Below are positions 1-13,482 of a stretch of 39,704 bases of DNA, piece after piece; position 1 is the first letter of the stretch, and every line of letters starts with the position of its first letter. This DNA comes from Staphylococcus caprae (lineage in GTDB: Bacteria; Bacillota; Bacilli; Staphylococcales; Staphylococcaceae): NCBI RefSeq assembly GCF_002902725.1, contig NZ_PPRT01000048.1, forward strand, positions 1 to 39,704, read 5' to 3'. The translations under genes and the position numbers were made by a program. The notes beneath the pieces were generated by a model. The model saw nothing but the letters and a program-made list of their open reading frames with translations, did no database searches and was not told the origin of the DNA.

Positions 1-19
1 AGATGTGTATAAGAGACAG
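1..19 (+). other. Tn5/Nextera mosaic end (library adapter)
   Basis: The first 19 bases, AGATGTGTATAAGAGACAG, are exactly the Tn5 transposase mosaic end used in tagmentation libraries. This is residual adapter at a contig end, not chromosomal DNA. The genuine sequence starts at base 20, and the upstream part of the putP promoter is therefore missing. Confidence 0.96.
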
Positions 20-20
20 G

Positions 21-26
21 TATAAT
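21..26 (+). promoter_or_regulatory. putP -10 box
   Basis: TATAAT directly after the adapter, 44 bases before the putP ATG, is a perfect -10 hexamer. The -35 region would lie in the sequence replaced by the adapter, so the promoter is only half visible. Confidence 0.5.
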
Positions 27-70
27 ATTACATATAACTAAATTAAAACTACATAAAGGGAGTGTTTACG

Positions 71-1606
71 ATGCTGACATTAGGTTCCACACTTAGTAAT
101 CAAGTCGACGCAAACTGGCAAACCTATATAATGATTGCCGTTTATTTTATTATTTTGCTAATTATCGGCTTCTATGGTTATAAGCAAGCTACAGGTAACT
201 TAAGTGAATTTATGCTTGGAGGACGTAATATTGGTCCGTATATTACAGCTTTATCAGCAGGTGCTTCAGATATGAGTGGTTGGATGATTATGGGGCTTCC
301 AGGTTCTGTCTATAGCACTGGTCTTTCAGCTATATGGATTACGATTGGCTTAACATTAGGCGCATATATTAACTATTTCGTTGTAGCACCAAGGTTACGT
401 GTATACACAGAAATTGCTGGAGATGCCATCACTTTACCTGACTTCTTTAAGAACAGATTAGACGATAAACAGAATATTATTAAGATTATCTCTGGATTGA
501 TTATTGTGATCTTTTTTACGTTATATACGCACTCAGGATTTGTTTCAGGTGGGAAATTATTCGAAAGTGCATTTGGTCTTAACTATCACTTTGGATTAAT
601 TTTAGTTGCAGTGATAGTCATTTTTTACACTTTCTTCGGAGGATATTTAGCCGTATCTATCACAGACTTCTTTCAAGGTGTGATTATGCTTATTGCAATG
701 GTGATGGTTCCTGTCGTTGCTTTAATGAAATTAAACGGATGGGATACGTTTAGTGAAGTTGCACAGATGAAACCAACCAACTTAGATTTATTTAGAGGTA
801 CAACTGTATTAGGGATTATCTCATTATTCTCTTGGGGATTAGGATATTTCGGTCAACCACATATTATCGTACGCTTTATGTCTATTAAATCACATCGATT
901 ACTTCCTAAAGCAAGACGATTAGGTATTAGTTGGATGGCAATTGGTTTGTTAGGTGCAGTAGGCGTAGGTTTAACTGGTATTGCTTTTATTTCTGAAAAG
1001 CATATCAAAATGGAAGACCCAGAGACATTATTTATCATTATGAGTCAAATTCTTTTCCACCCTCTTGTAGGCGGATTCTTATTGGCAGCCATTTTAGCAG
1101 CTATTATGAGTACCATTTCTTCTCAATTACTCGTTACTTCTAGTTCTTTAACAGAAGATTTTTACAAATTGATTCGTGGCGAAGATAAAGCTTCAACGCA
1201 TCAGAAAGAATTCGTCATGATTGGACGACTTTCAGTATTACTTGTAGCAATTGTTGCTATCGCTATTGCTTGGCAACCTAATGATACAATTTTAAACCTT
1301 GTAGGTAATGCTTGGGCAGGTTTTGGTGCAGCCTTTAGCCCGCTTGTACTCTATTCACTTTATTGGAAGGGGCTTACACGTGCTGGTGCTATTAGCGGTA
1401 TGATCGCTGGTGCTTTAGTCGTAATTATTTGGATAGCATGGATTAAACCTCTTGCATCAATCAATGAAATTTTTGGTATGTATGAAATTATACCTGGTTT
1501 TATCATTAGTGTATTAGTGACTTATATTGTAAGCAAACTCACTAAGAAACCTGGTGCTTTCGTTGAGAATGATTTAAATAAAGTAAAACAAATTGTAAAA
1601 GAATAA
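71..1606 (+). CDS. putP: Sodium/proline symporter PutP
   Basis: Membrane Na+-coupled proline importer of the sodium:solute symporter (SSF) family, used for proline as nutrient and osmoprotectant. The 511-aa product is the usual length, with about a dozen hydrophobic segments. It shows the SSF core: [22 protein letters not shown] near residues 50-75, [18 protein letters not shown] near 195, and [17 protein letters not shown] near 340. The start is ATG 71, preceded by AAAGGGAG; an in-frame GTG at 62 overlaps that ribosome binding site and is rejected. The gene stands alone and converges on the camS operon, with a shared hairpin terminator between them. Family and substrate are recognised from strong similarity to S. 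aureus PutP. Confidence 0.95.
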   Translation: MLTLGSTLSNQVDANWQTYIMIAVYFIILLIIGFYGYKQATGNLSEFMLGGRNIGPYITALSAGASDMSGWMIMGLPGSVYSTGLSAIWITIGLTLGAYINYFVVAPRLRVYTEIAGDAITLPDFFKNRLDDKQNIIKIISGLIIVIFFTLYTHSGFVSGGKLFESAFGLNYHFGLILVAVIVIFYTFFGGYLAVSITDFFQGVIMLIAMVMVPVVALMKLNGWDTFSEVAQMKPTNLDLFRGTTVLGIISLFSWGLGYFGQPHIIVRFMSIKSHRLLPKARRLGISWMAIGLLGAVGVGLTGIAFISEKHIKMEDPETLFIIMSQILFHPLVGGFLLAAILAAIMSTISSQLLVTSSSLTEDFYKLIRGEDKASTHQKEFVMIGRLSVLLVAIVAIAIAWQPNDTILNLVGNAWAGFGAAFSPLVLYSLYWKGLTRAGAISGMIAGALVVIIWIAWIKPLASINEIFGMYEIIPGFIISVLVTYIVSKLTKKPGAFVENDLNKVKQIVKE

Positions 1607-1630
1607 CTATTTCCTAATATTCATATATAT

Positions 1631-1677
1631 AAAGGCGTCTTCGACTAGATTATTCATTTTAGTCGAAGACGCCTTTT
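1631..1677. terminator. Bidirectional terminator putP / camS
   Basis: A perfect 17-bp stem (AAAGGCGTCTTCGACTA and its complement at 1660-1676) with A-rich and T-rich flanks lies between the convergent putP and camS genes and can end both transcripts. Confidence 0.93.
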
Positions 1678-1683
1678 CATGTA

Positions 1684-2892
1684 TTAATTATGATAGATGT
1701 GAACTTGAGGTTCTTTGTCATCTTTGGATTTACTTATAAGCGCACGAGGTGTATTACCATCTTTGATACGAATTTCATATTCATCAATGTTATCAAAATA
1801 TTTTTCAGCTTGTTCAGTAACATATTGTGTAATACCAATCGTTTCCGCTTGACCATAATAGTCAATTGGTAAGTCTACTGTTAATTGTTTCGCTTTTTTA
1901 TTTACAAATTTAACCTTTCCTACTGCTTGTGTAAAGTTAGAGAAGTACGATTGTAGGTTATCGTTAAATTGTTTGAAATTATTATTCAGTGTTTCATTAT
2001 AATCTTCTGCTGTTGAGGATGGAAGTAAAGCAGATTTCTCTTTTATCGTATCCCATCCATTGATTTTTGTTTGACCATCGTCTGCAGTCGCTCCAGCAAT
2101 GAATTCTCCTGGTGAAATAGAGTCTTGTCCAGACTGTTTATAAATTGCAAAATGAATTGGAATATCTTTTAAATCACTATTTTCACGTAATCGAGATAAT
2201 ATTTCACTTGCCATTTGTTTACCTTGTTTCTCTATGTCTTTATCATTTAGATTTTTACTATAAGTCTCGCCATCTTTTTCTTTTTGATAATAATAAACAC
2301 TATTCATAGCTAAACCAATTGTCATACCTTTAATGTTTTTACCTTTTGAATCACTATTACCGTAAAAATCTTGTTCTAAAATATTTGATAGATAAGCTGG
2401 TGAGTTGTCGGCAATTTTTTCCTGATTCGTTTCACCATTATGAGAAGGATTAAGTCCTAAGTTTTCATTAGCTTTTTTACTTTTCTTCTCTTTTTCGCTC
2501 ATTTTATCAATTTCTTTTTTCGTATATTTCGGATCTAAATAAGCATTAATTGTTTTCTTATCTAAATACTGTCCATCTTGATAAAGGTATTTATTTGTAG
2601 GAAAGACTTCTTTACTTAACTCTAATAAGCCACTTTCAAAGTCTTCACCGTTATAGCTATTGGCCATATTATCTTGCAGTAAACCTCTAGCCTGACTTTC
2701 CTTAAAAGGTAAAATCGTTCTGTAATTATCACCTTGAACATTTTTGTCAGTTGCAATTTGTTTAACTTGGTTTGAATTTTTACTATCTTTACTCTCACTT
2801 TGATCTTTGTTTGATTGATTATCTTTTTGTCCATTATTACAAGCAGCTAATAAAAATATTGTCGAAATGAGTAATATAAGTGTTCGCTTCAT
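1684..2892 (-). CDS. camS: CamS sex pheromone lipoprotein
   Basis: Lipoprotein of 402 aa, last gene of the pcrB-pcrA-ligA-camS operon. The N-terminus MKRT plus a hydrophobic stretch ends in the lipobox LLAAC, giving lipidated Cys18. A Lys/Asp/Ser/Asn-rich linker follows, then the CamS domain from about residue 50 to the end. In S. aureus the processed CamS signal peptide yields staph-cAM373, a heptapeptide that mimics an enterococcal conjugation pheromone. Here the equivalent residues 11-17 read TIFLLAA rather than AIFILAA. The role of the mature protein is unknown. The start is supported by GAGGAG 7 bases upstream of the ATG, and the gene lies 12 bases after ligA. Assignment is firm from operon position and sequence. 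Confidence 0.92.
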   Translation of the reverse strand: MKRTLILLISTIFLLAACNNGQKDNQSNKDQSESKDSKNSNQVKQIATDKNVQGDNYRTILPFKESQARGLLQDNMANSYNGEDFESGLLELSKEVFPTNKYLYQDGQYLDKKTINAYLDPKYTKKEIDKMSEKEKKSKKANENLGLNPSHNGETNQEKIADNSPAYLSNILEQDFYGNSDSKGKNIKGMTIGLAMNSVYYYQKEKDGETYSKNLNDKDIEKQGKQMASEILSRLRENSDLKDIPIHFAIYKQSGQDSISPGEFIAGATADDGQTKINGWDTIKEKSALLPSSTAEDYNETLNNNFKQFNDNLQSYFSNFTQAVGKVKFVNKKAKQLTVDLPIDYYGQAETIGITQYVTEQAEKYFDNIDEYEIRIKDGNTPRALISKSKDDKEPQVHIYHN

Positions 2893-2904
2893 CGACGTAC
2901 TCCT

Positions 2905-4914
<2,010 letters not shown>

Positions 4915-7104
4915 TTAATCCTCCTTCTTCTCTATTGGCGCAAATTGTGCAAGTAGACGTTTAGGTCCTTCAGATTTAAAGATAATATCTAGCTCTACTG
5001 AACCATTTTTCTCATTGACATTACTCACCATACCTTCGCCCCATGCTTTATGTGTAACCTTATCTCCAACTTTCCAATCAGAAGAAGAAACTTGTTTCTT
5101 AGGTGACGTTGTGCGTTTACTAAATCCACGTTTCTGTTGTGGTTTAGCCTGTGAAATGGTTTGACGTTTCGTTCCAGTATGACTTTCAAGTAAGTCTTCA
5201 GGAATTTCCCTTAAGAATCGTGAAGGCATATTTGATTGAGAACGTCCGAACAACATTCTTGTCGTAGCATTCGTAATGTATAAAAGTTCCTCTGCACGCG
5301 TAATTGCTACATAACAAATTCGACGTTCCTCTTCCATCTCGTGATCATCATCACTTTTGATTGCACGAATATGAGGAAACAGTGATTCTTCCATACCCAT
5401 AATGAAGACAATTGGGAATTCTAAACCTTTAGCTGAGTGCATTGTCATGAGCGTTACACCGCTTTGCGTATCCACTTCATCTATATCGGCAACCAATGAT
5501 AAATCAGTTAAAAAGTTAATTAATGATTGTTCTTCTAAAGGTGTATTTTCTTCGTAATCTTTTGGTACTGACATAAATTCATCTAAGTTTTCTAGGCGAC
5601 TACGAGATTCTAGTGTTTGTTCTCTCTCAAGCATGTTACGATATCCAGATTTTTGTAATACTTCATCTACAATGTCACTTATTTCAAGAAACTCTTGTTC
5701 TTTAATTAAATTAGTGATGGTTTCATAAAAATTGATACATTCTTGAGTGACCTTTTTAGATAATCCAATAAAATCAACCTCACCAAGTGCATCAAACATA
5801 CTAATTTGATTTTGAACAGCATAGGTTTGAATTTTTTCCACTGAAGAAGGTCCGATACCTCTTTTTGGCACATTAATAATTCGTTGTAAACTAATGTCAT
5901 CATTGCTATTAGCAATTACTCGTAAATAGCTTAGCAAGTCTTTAATCTCTTTACGATCATAGAACTTTTGGCCACCAACCATCGTATATGGGATGTTCGA
6001 TTTCATGAATGTTTCTTCTAACACACGTGATTGTGCATTTGTTCTATAAAGAATAGCCATATCACGATATTTCTTACCATTACGTTGATGCTTCATAATT
6101 TCCCTAACAACGTATTCCGCTTCATCGCGTTCAGTCATTGCTTCATAGTATTGAATTTTATCTCCGCCGGTATTGGCAGTCCATAAACCTTTTGGCTTAC
6201 GTTCTGAGTTATTTTTAATGACTTCATTTGCAGCATTGAGAATATTTTTAGTTGAACGATAATTTTGTTCTAGGAAAATGGTTTTCGCTTCTGGATAATC
6301 TTCCTCGAAGGATAAAATATTTTGAATATCAGCGCCACGCCAACCATATATCGATTGGTCAGAATCCCCTACGACACATAAATTTTTAAATTTACTAGCA
6401 AGTAATTTCACTAAAGTATATTGCGCTTTGTTTGTATCTTGATATTCGTCTACGTGAATGTATTGGAATTTATTTTGATAATATTCTAGAGCATCAGGCA
6501 CACGTTCAAATAAATTGATAGTAGTCATAATTAAATCGTCAAAGTCTAATGCTTCGTTACGAGACAGTTGTCTTTGGTACCCTTTATAAACTGTCGCTAC
6601 CATTTGTGAATGAAAATCATTTGCTTCTTTTTGAGCATCGTCAGGTGTTTTTAATTCATTTTTTAAATTACTAATTGCGCCAATAAACATTCTAGGTTCA
6701 AAGCGCTTGCTATCAATATTTTCATTTTTCAAAACATCTTTAATGACAGATTTTTGGTCAGTAGGATCAATAATCGTGAAATTTCTTTCTATGCCAATTC
6801 TATCCGCATCTCTTCTTAATATTCTTACGCACATGGAGTGAAACGTTGACATCCAAATGACTTGGGCTTCTTCACCAACAAGTTGTTCAACACGTTGTTT
6901 CATCTCTTTAGCAGCTTTATTAGTAAAAGTAATCGCTAAAATGTTGTAAGGAGAGACATCTTTTTCATCTAATAAATAAGCGATGCGATGTGTTAATACA
7001 CGTGTTTTTCCTGATCCCGCACCTGCCATTATTAGTAGTGGCCCTTCAGTCGTTCTTACGGCTTCACTTTGTTCGGTATTCATATTCTTGACTAGCGAAT
7101 TCAT
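4915..7104 (-). CDS. pcrA: ATP-dependent DNA helicase PcrA
   Basis: Superfamily 1A 3'-5' helicase (UvrD/PcrA), needed for repair, plasmid rolling-circle replication and removal of RecA or RNA polymerase from DNA. In 729 aa it carries Walker A GAGSGKT (about 28-34), motif Ia [10 protein letters not shown], Walker B DEYQDTN (about 224), [16 protein letters not shown], and motifs [14 protein letters not shown] and VAITRAEE. The C-terminal tail after about residue 650 ends in a Tudor-like fold ([17 protein letters not shown]), thought to bind RNA polymerase. The start ATG overlaps the pcrB stop (TAATG) and has GGAG upstream. It sits between pcrB and ligA, as in other staphylococci. Confidence 0.97.
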   Translation of the reverse strand: MNSLVKNMNTEQSEAVRTTEGPLLIMAGAGSGKTRVLTHRIAYLLDEKDVSPYNILAITFTNKAAKEMKQRVEQLVGEEAQVIWMSTFHSMCVRILRRDADRIGIERNFTIIDPTDQKSVIKDVLKNENIDSKRFEPRMFIGAISNLKNELKTPDDAQKEANDFHSQMVATVYKGYQRQLSRNEALDFDDLIMTTINLFERVPDALEYYQNKFQYIHVDEYQDTNKAQYTLVKLLASKFKNLCVVGDSDQSIYGWRGADIQNILSFEEDYPEAKTIFLEQNYRSTKNILNAANEVIKNNSERKPKGLWTANTGGDKIQYYEAMTERDEAEYVVREIMKHQRNGKKYRDMAILYRTNAQSRVLEETFMKSNIPYTMVGGQKFYDRKEIKDLLSYLRVIANSNDDISLQRIINVPKRGIGPSSVEKIQTYAVQNQISMFDALGEVDFIGLSKKVTQECINFYETITNLIKEQEFLEISDIVDEVLQKSGYRNMLEREQTLESRSRLENLDEFMSVPKDYEENTPLEEQSLINFLTDLSLVADIDEVDTQSGVTLMTMHSAKGLEFPIVFIMGMEESLFPHIRAIKSDDDHEMEEERRICYVAITRAEELLYITNATTRMLFGRSQSNMPSRFLREIPEDLLESHTGTKRQTISQAKPQQKRGFSKRTTSPKKQVSSSDWKVGDKVTHKAWGEGMVSNVNEKNGSVELDIIFKSEGPKRLLAQFAPIEKKED

Positions 7105-7793
7105 TAATTAGACTCCTTTATTTTTACTGTTTTTAGCGCTTTTTTAATATCTGTATATATGATATTTCCTACGATAATCGTATCGGCAATATCAGCCATC
7201 TCTTGTGCTTGTCCTAAACTTGAGATGCCTCCACCGTAGAAAAGTTGCGTTTCTGTAAGCATGTTAGATACGGCTTTGACTTTATCAATATCACCGTACT
7301 CCCCACTATATTCTATGTACATTACTGGGAAATGATAGAGTTCATTAGCCATTTGCGCATATGCTTCAACATCTTCCATATCAAGTGTCGTATTGGCATT
7401 GGTACTTTGAGCTACTTTACTATTTGAATTTAATACTAAGTATCCTTCAAATACTACTTCTTCAAAGTTGATCACATGTCCATATTGTTTCAGTGCCTCT
7501 AGCAAAATACCGTTGTGGAATCTCGTATCGTTGCTATTCATCACTGTCGGTATAAAGTAAAAGTCAAACCCGGGCATGACACTTTCAACATTTGAGACTT
7601 CTAATGCAAGTGGTAATGGATAACGTCTTACTCTACTCATTAAATGGATGACATTGTCTTCAGTTACATTATCAGTACCACCAATTATAATTGCATCTGT
7701 ATTAGACATACATATTGCCTCTAAATCATCATCAGAAATAGACTTAGCAGGATCTAATTTAAATATATGTTGCCATTTTTTTATGTCATACAT
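7104..7793 (-). CDS. pcrB: Heptaprenylglyceryl phosphate synthase PcrB
   Basis: TIM-barrel prenyltransferase of the GGGP synthase family. In Firmicutes PcrB transfers heptaprenyl from heptaprenyl diphosphate to sn-glycerol-1-phosphate, making an archaeal-type ether lipid precursor. The 229-aa length is normal. Visible motifs are the N-terminal [12 protein letters not shown], the [10 protein letters not shown] phosphate region (about 36-45), the conserved [11 protein letters not shown] segment (about 158) and FYGGGISS near residue 186. It is the first gene of pcrB-pcrA-ligA-camS and overlaps pcrA by one base. The ribosome binding site is AAGGAG, 9 bases before the ATG. A promoter with an extended -10 lies 33 bases upstream. 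Confidence 0.94.
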   Translation of the reverse strand: MYDIKKWQHIFKLDPAKSISDDDLEAICMSNTDAIIIGGTDNVTEDNVIHLMSRVRRYPLPLALEVSNVESVMPGFDFYFIPTVMNSNDTRFHNGILLEALKQYGHVINFEEVVFEGYLVLNSNSKVAQSTNANTTLDMEDVEAYAQMANELYHFPVMYIEYSGEYGDIDKVKAVSNMLTETQLFYGGGISSLGQAQEMADIADTIIVGNIIYTDIKKALKTVKIKESN

Positions 7794-7825
7794 TTTTCGT
7801 AACTCCTTTAATTAACATACCCTAA

Positions 7826-7834
7826 ATTATAGCA
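7826..7834 (-). promoter_or_regulatory. Extended -10 promoter of the pcrB operon
   Basis: On the minus strand TGCTATAAT is an extended -10 element (TGN plus perfect TATAAT). No good -35 is seen (TAGAAC at 17-bp spacing), which the extended -10 could compensate. It lies just upstream of pcrB. Confidence 0.55.
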
Positions 7835-7998
7835 TTTTTAAGTACTAAGTTCTAAAGAGTAAATATGAAAATAATACATTATTTAAGTAATAACTTTATT
7901 TACTATGGTGCGTGTCTAATTTTGAATTTGTAGAGAATTTAATCAATCATTTTCCTTTTAAACTAATCATCATTGCTAACTTTTATTTTCAAATATAA

Positions 7999-8036
7999 AA
8001 GGCTTCGAAAAATGATTAAACACTTTTCAAAGCCTT
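7999..8036 (-). terminator. yerC terminator
   Basis: Stem AAGGCTTTGAAAA / TTTTTCGAAGCCTT (minus strand, one bulge) followed by a T-rich run, about 80 bases after the yerC stop codon. Confidence 0.75.
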
Positions 8037-8116
8037 AGCTCCTATTATTTTATAAAAATTAAAACATTAAAACGAGTCAGCGTCAGACTGTAAATCAAAT
8101 TTAAATCAACATTGTC

Positions 8117-8419
8117 TTATGACTGTGTTTCGATATTAAGTCTATCTAAAATCATAGTGTACGCATCGTTACCCCATTGTAATGATCGTTTCACTCTAGA
8201 AATTGTTGCAGTTGATGCTCCAGATTCGTCTTCAATTGTTGCATACGTATAACCTTGTTTAATCATTTTAGCAACTTGAAGCCTCTGAGATAATGACTGT
8301 ATTTCATTGACAGTGCATAAATCATCGAAAAACTGATAACATTCTTCTCTATTTTCTAGCGCTAGGATCGCATCAAATAATTCATCTAATGCTTGACCAC
8401 GTAATTTTTCAATTTGCAT
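8117..8419 (-). CDS. YerC/TrpR-superfamily DNA-binding protein
   Basis: Small protein (100 aa) of the YerC/YecD family, related to the Trp repressor fold. The helix-turn-helix lies at about residues 55-85, with QRLQVAKMIKQGYTYATIEDE as first part and SGASTATISRVKRSL as recognition helix. Such proteins are presumed transcription regulators; the effector and targets are not visible here. In Bacillus the homologue yerC lies close to pcrB-pcrA-ligA, as here. The start is set at ATG 8419 with AGGGG upstream; a TTG three codons earlier overlaps that ribosome binding site. It has its own terminator and appears to be a single-gene unit. Confidence 0.85.
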   Translation of the reverse strand: MQIEKLRGQALDELFDAILALENREECYQFFDDLCTVNEIQSLSQRLQVAKMIKQGYTYATIEDESGASTATISRVKRSLQWGNDAYTMILDRLNIETQS

Positions 8420-8542
8420 CTCGAACAACCCCTATACACGTTTTCTTTCATCATTTTAACGTACTAATCAGTTAAAGTGTAGTAGTTTCAATGAAAAAAG
8501 TATAGGAATTTAACCGCTTTTCTAACATGATATTTAAGATTT

Positions 8543-9841
<1,299 letters not shown>

Positions 9842-9906
9842 TTATAAACTCCAATCATATGTATTATTGTAGAATTAAAACCTGTACATTAAATTATTTT
9901 TTGATC

Positions 9907-9922
9907 TAAAAGTTCGTGTTTA
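9907..9922 (-). promoter_or_regulatory. Possible PurR box upstream of purB
   Basis: Minus-strand AAACACGAACTTTT resembles the PurBox (AWWWCCGAACWWT) with one mismatch in the CCGAAC core, about 70-85 bases upstream of purB. A weaker copy, AAAGACGAAAG, lies 16 bases further upstream. PurR control of purine genes is known in staphylococci; this site is only a motif match. Confidence 0.3.
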
Positions 9923-10027
9923 AGCTTTCGTCTTTAGTTTAACAGAACTGTTTCAAAATGTATAAATCTTTTTTCTTTATATGCCTATTTTATTGTAATT
10001 ACCTTAGAAACTCAATTAACTATAAGA

Positions 10028-10077
10028 AAGAGTAGGATAGAAATTCTACTTTAGTATCATTTCGATATCCTACTCTT
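10028..10077 (-). terminator. Terminator after NETI gene
   Basis: Stem AAGAGTAGGATA / TATCCTACTCTT with a 26-nt loop that may fold further. On the minus strand it is followed by a TTCTTAT tract and ends the DUF2179-NETI transcript. Confidence 0.75.
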
Positions 10078-10110
10078 AGAACATATTTATATATGAAATT
10101 TTATAACTTG

Positions 10111-10290
10111 TTACTTGATTGGTTTACCTACAAAAATAATTTCTTGTCTAAGGACTTCAATACTTCCGTCCTTATTCTCTTTATAGACTGGTTTCTCCAT
10201 TCTACGCGTTGGCATAAACCCTTCATTTCGCATTCGATTTAAGCAGTCTGAAATGGTCTCATTATCTTCTACTTTAAATTTTTTGCTCAT
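10111..10290 (-). CDS. NETI motif-containing protein
   Basis: Small 59-aa protein with the family hallmark [23 protein letters not shown], in which the Asn-Glu-Thr-Ile stretch gives the NETI domain its name. Function is unknown; it is common in Bacillales directly after the DUF2179 gene. The start chosen is ATG 10290 ([11 protein letters not shown]), with AAGG five bases upstream. A GTG four codons earlier is in frame but overlaps that site. The gene overlaps the end of the DUF2179 gene by 17 bases in another frame, so the two are probably translationally coupled and may act together. Confidence 0.85.
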   Translation of the reverse strand: MSKKFKVEDNETISDCLNRMRNEGFMPTRRMEKPVYKENKDGSIEVLRQEIIFVGKPIK

Positions 10291-10900
10291 TTGACCTTGC
10301 ACTTTCTTGTTCTTCGTATTCTACTACTACATCAAGGTGTTCTGGTTCATAAGCTTTAAGTTTACGTCTACGTACACCTTTAACCCAGAATCCACCATGA
10401 ATATTTCTAGGTTCATATGCAATAATAAACGCTTTAGGATCTAAATTTTTGATTGTATCCATAAGCTTAAGTTCGTATTTACGAGGGGTTAAGATTTGCA
10501 TCACCATTCGACTGCCATCACGACCAAATGCTTCATAGTGTGTAACTCCATAACCAAGATTTCTCAATTCATTTGGTAAGTCCAATTCATATTCTGAAGA
10601 TGTTACATTGACAACGGTATAACCTAATGCCAATTTTTCTTCGATTTTCATACCGACGATGATTCCCACTGAAAATCCTAATGCATATGCGAAAATATTT
10701 TGAATTTGATCTAAACTAGACATAACTAAACCTAAACCAACCACATATACGAGAACTTCAAGGAAACTCACTGCAGCAGCAATATATCGATAACCTTTTA
10801 ACGTTAATATCGTTCTCATTGTTAAAAATGTGACATAACATACGTTGATTACAAATATAGCAAAGACCATTAACCATGGATTGTGAGCAATTGCTGACAT
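10274..10900 (-). CDS. DUF2179 / UPF0316 membrane protein
   Basis: Membrane protein of 208 aa. The first ~105 residues contain three hydrophobic segments (about 8-28, 37-60 and 65-90). The rest is a soluble DUF2179 domain with [19 protein letters not shown] (about 121-139), [22 protein letters not shown] (about 150) and a basic, acidic-ended tail. DUF2179 domains are also found at the C-terminus of YitT-type membrane proteins; no reaction is known. It closely matches UPF0316 proteins of other staphylococci. The gene is first in a two-gene unit with the NETI gene and is preceded by AAAGAGG and a plausible promoter. Confidence 0.88.
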   Translation of the reverse strand: MSAIAHNPWLMVFAIFVINVCYVTFLTMRTILTLKGYRYIAAAVSFLEVLVYVVGLGLVMSSLDQIQNIFAYALGFSVGIIVGMKIEEKLALGYTVVNVTSSEYELDLPNELRNLGYGVTHYEAFGRDGSRMVMQILTPRKYELKLMDTIKNLDPKAFIIAYEPRNIHGGFWVKGVRRRKLKAYEPEHLDVVVEYEEQESARSNEQKI

Positions 10901-10934
10901 ATTATTCCTCTTTTCTTACAATTAAATCCAAATC

Positions 10935-10963
10935 ATTTTATCAGTCATGCATCGATTTGTCAC
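10935..10963 (-). promoter_or_regulatory. Promoter of the DUF2179-NETI unit
   Basis: On the minus strand GTGACA, a 17-bp spacer and TAAAAT precede the ATG by about 35 bases, a reasonable sigma-A promoter. Confidence 0.45.
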
Positions 10964-10988
10964 TTAAATTTTTACGTATTAATCATTA

Positions 10989-11810
10989 TTAATTTTTAGG
11001 CCATGTATATCTTGTATAAGCAAGCTCACGTTTATGCGCATTTCTTACATAATGTTTTTCGATTGTTTCGCGTGCTTCAGCAGGTATTTCTTTACCTTCT
11101 AAGTAATCATCAATTTGATCATATGTCACACCAAGCGCTTCTTCATCAGGTAGTTGAGGTTTATCATCCTCTAAATCTGCTGTAGGCACTTTTTCATATA
11201 AATGTTTTGGTGCTTTCAAATATTCAAGTAACTGTTTACCTTGTCTTTTATCTAAACCGAAAATAGGCGCAATATCAGCTGCACCATCACCATATTTAGT
11301 ATAGAAACCTGTAATATTTTCGGCAGAATGATCCGTTCCTACGACGATACCGCTTTGATTAGAAGCAATAGAAAATTGAACTTTCATGCGCTCTCTAGCT
11401 TTTTCATTGCCTCTTTGGAAATCAGTGAGGGCTATCCCCGCTTCTTTTAAAGATTGAACACTTTGATCTACAGCAGGTTTAATATTGACCGTAATGATTT
11501 CATCAGGCTCAATAAATTTAAGTGCATCTTCCACCTCGTCGGCATCTTTTTGAATACCATAAGGTAGTTTAACTGCGATGAATTTACATTCTCGACCTTC
11601 TTCTCGTAATTCATTCACCGCTAATTGCACTAACTTACCTGTTAACGTTGAATCTTGTCCTCCAGAAATACCGAGTACTAATGATTTAATAAATGAATGT
11701 GATTGAACATACGATTTTATAAAATGTTTGATTTCATTGATTTCTTTTTCGCTATCAATTTGTTTTTTTACTTTCATTTCTTTAACTACAATATCTTGTA
11801 ACTTACTCAT
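10989..11810 (-). CDS. nadE: NH3-dependent NAD+ synthetase NadE
   Basis: Makes NAD+ from nicotinate adenine dinucleotide, ATP and ammonia, the last step of the pathway. The 273-aa length fits the short, glutaminase-free class. The N-type ATP pyrophosphatase P-loop SGGQDST lies near residue 46. Further signatures are [29 protein letters not shown] (about 157-185) and [24 protein letters not shown]. The start is ATG 11810 because GGAGG lies just upstream; longer in-frame starts would run inside pncB. It overlaps the end of pncB by 8 bases in another frame, so the two salvage enzymes are coupled in one operon. Confidence 0.96.
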   Translation of the reverse strand: MSKLQDIVVKEMKVKKQIDSEKEINEIKHFIKSYVQSHSFIKSLVLGISGGQDSTLTGKLVQLAVNELREEGRECKFIAVKLPYGIQKDADEVEDALKFIEPDEIITVNIKPAVDQSVQSLKEAGIALTDFQRGNEKARERMKVQFSIASNQSGIVVGTDHSAENITGFYTKYGDGAADIAPIFGLDKRQGKQLLEYLKAPKHLYEKVPTADLEDDKPQLPDEEALGVTYDQIDDYLEGKEIPAEARETIEKHYVRNAHKRELAYTRYTWPKN

Positions 11811-13272
11811 TTTCTTCCTCCATTTCCTTAACATGTTCAGCCACTTCAAAAATGCGTTTGTGTTTGTTTTCCCAACATTTTGCACTTAAATCAACAGGAT
11901 ATTCCTGTGGATTTAAATAACGTTTATTTTCATCCCAAAGTGTGTTTAAACCTTGCATTAAATAAGTTTGAGCTTCACGTTCGCTTGGAAGTTGATATAC
12001 AAGTTTGCCATTATCAAAAATCGTATGATGTAAATCTTTTGCTTCAAAAGACTTAATAAATTTCATTTTATAGGTATGAACAGGATGGAATAATTTAAGT
12101 GGTTTCTCAGCTGTAGGGTCTTCCCCGTCAAGTGTAATATAGTCACCTTCCGCCTTACCCGTTTTTTTGTTGATAATACGATAAACGTTCTTTTTACCTG
12201 GTGTTGTGACCTTTTCCGCATTATTAGATAACTTAATTCGATCACTAAACGTACCATCTTCTGTTTCAATAGCTGCCAATTTATAAACAGCTCCAAGAGC
12301 AGGTTGATCGAAACCAGTAATGAGTTTCGTTCCGACGCCCCATGCGTCAACCTTTGCGCCTTGCGCTTTTAAACTTGTGATTGTTTGTTCATCTAAATCG
12401 TTTGAAGCAATAATTTTCGCATCAGTAAAGCCTGCTTCATCTAGCATTCGTCTAGCTTCTTTAGATAAGTATGCAATATCACCTGAGTCTAATCTAATTC
12501 CTATAAAGTTGATTTTATCTCCCAACTCTTTCGCAACTTTAATAGCTGTAGGTACACCTGATTTAAGAGTATGGAAAGTATCGACTAAAAAGACGCAATT
12601 TTTATGTCGTTCTGCATATTTTTTAAAAGCTATATATTCATCACCATACGTTTGCACTAATGCATGCGCATGTGTTCCAGAAACTGGAATATCAAACAAT
12701 TTACCTGCACGTACATTACTCGTTGAATCGAAACCACCAATAAAAGCTGCTCTTGCGCCCCATAATGCAGCGTCAACTTCTTGACCTCTTCTAGTACCGA
12801 ATTCCATCAAAGTATCATTCATTGCAATTTGACGTATTCTACTTGCTTTGGTCGCAATTAACGTATGGAAATTAATGATATTAAGTAAAATCGTTTCTAT
12901 TAGTTGCGCTTGAATCAAAGGCGCTTCAACTCTAATTAACGGTTCATTACCAAAGCATAATTCACCCTCTTGCATTGAGCGAATATTACCTGTGAACTTG
13001 AGTTCTCTCAAGTATTCTAAAAAGTCATCCTTGTAGCCTATTGTTTTCAAATACGCTATATCACTATCGGAAAATCCGAAGTTCTCTATAAAATCAATTA
13101 CACGTTTTAACCCATTAAAAACCGCATACCCACTATTAAAAGGCATACTTCTAAAATATAAGTCAAAAATAGCAATTCTTTCGTGAATGCCATCATTCCA
13201 ATAACTTTCTGCCATATTAATTTGATATAAGTCGTTCTGTAACATTAAGCTGTCGTCTTTAAATTGATACAC
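11803..13272 (-). CDS. pncB: Nicotinate phosphoribosyltransferase PncB
   Basis: Converts nicotinate and PRPP to nicotinate mononucleotide, the entry step of NAD salvage (Preiss-Handler pathway). The 489-aa protein begins [21 protein letters not shown], as in other staphylococcal PncB. Conserved parts include the FGTRRG motif (about 160), GTHAHA with the phosphorylated-histidine region (about 200), [12 protein letters not shown] and the ASNDLDE stretch. The start is GTG 13272 with GGAGAG six bases upstream; the ATG at 13299 lies before this site. With nadE directly downstream, and pncA 5 kb away making nicotinate from nicotinamide, the window holds most of the salvage route. Confidence 0.95.
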   Translation of the reverse strand: MYQFKDDSLMLQNDLYQINMAESYWNDGIHERIAIFDLYFRSMPFNSGYAVFNGLKRVIDFIENFGFSDSDIAYLKTIGYKDDFLEYLRELKFTGNIRSMQEGELCFGNEPLIRVEAPLIQAQLIETILLNIINFHTLIATKASRIRQIAMNDTLMEFGTRRGQEVDAALWGARAAFIGGFDSTSNVRAGKLFDIPVSGTHAHALVQTYGDEYIAFKKYAERHKNCVFLVDTFHTLKSGVPTAIKVAKELGDKINFIGIRLDSGDIAYLSKEARRMLDEAGFTDAKIIASNDLDEQTITSLKAQGAKVDAWGVGTKLITGFDQPALGAVYKLAAIETEDGTFSDRIKLSNNAEKVTTPGKKNVYRIINKKTGKAEGDYITLDGEDPTAEKPLKLFHPVHTYKMKFIKSFEAKDLHHTIFDNGKLVYQLPSEREAQTYLMQGLNTLWDENKRYLNPQEYPVDLSAKCWENKHKRIFEVAEHVKEMEEENE

Positions 13273-13482
13273 ACTTATCTCTCCAATCGACCGATTCATT
13301 TACAATTAGTTTATCATAATTCACATACTGTAGGTAAATGAGTTACTTGATTAATCTGAATCTTTTAATAGTTTAGATTTAATCATTTACAAAATCATTC
13401 TATACGACAAATTCATGACAATTGAATATTTTAACTGAGTATTTTTAAAACCTCGATTATAATACGTGTGAGGTGTTTTTAA

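Larger units (their letters stand above)
7794..8116. other. Intergenic region pcrB / yerC
   Basis: These 323 bases hold the pcrB promoter at the left and the yerC terminator near 7999-8036. The remainder is AT-rich. I see no ORF with a ribosome binding site, no tRNA and no convincing small RNA promoter in it. Confidence 0.6.

Noticed and set aside
62..70. GTG at 62 as the putP start
   Set aside because: It overlaps the AAAGGGAG ribosome binding site that serves ATG 71, and homologues begin with MLT.
12320..12784. 154-codon plus-strand ORF inside pncB
   Set aside because: Fully antisense to a conserved enzyme gene, with no ribosome binding site or recognisable domain.
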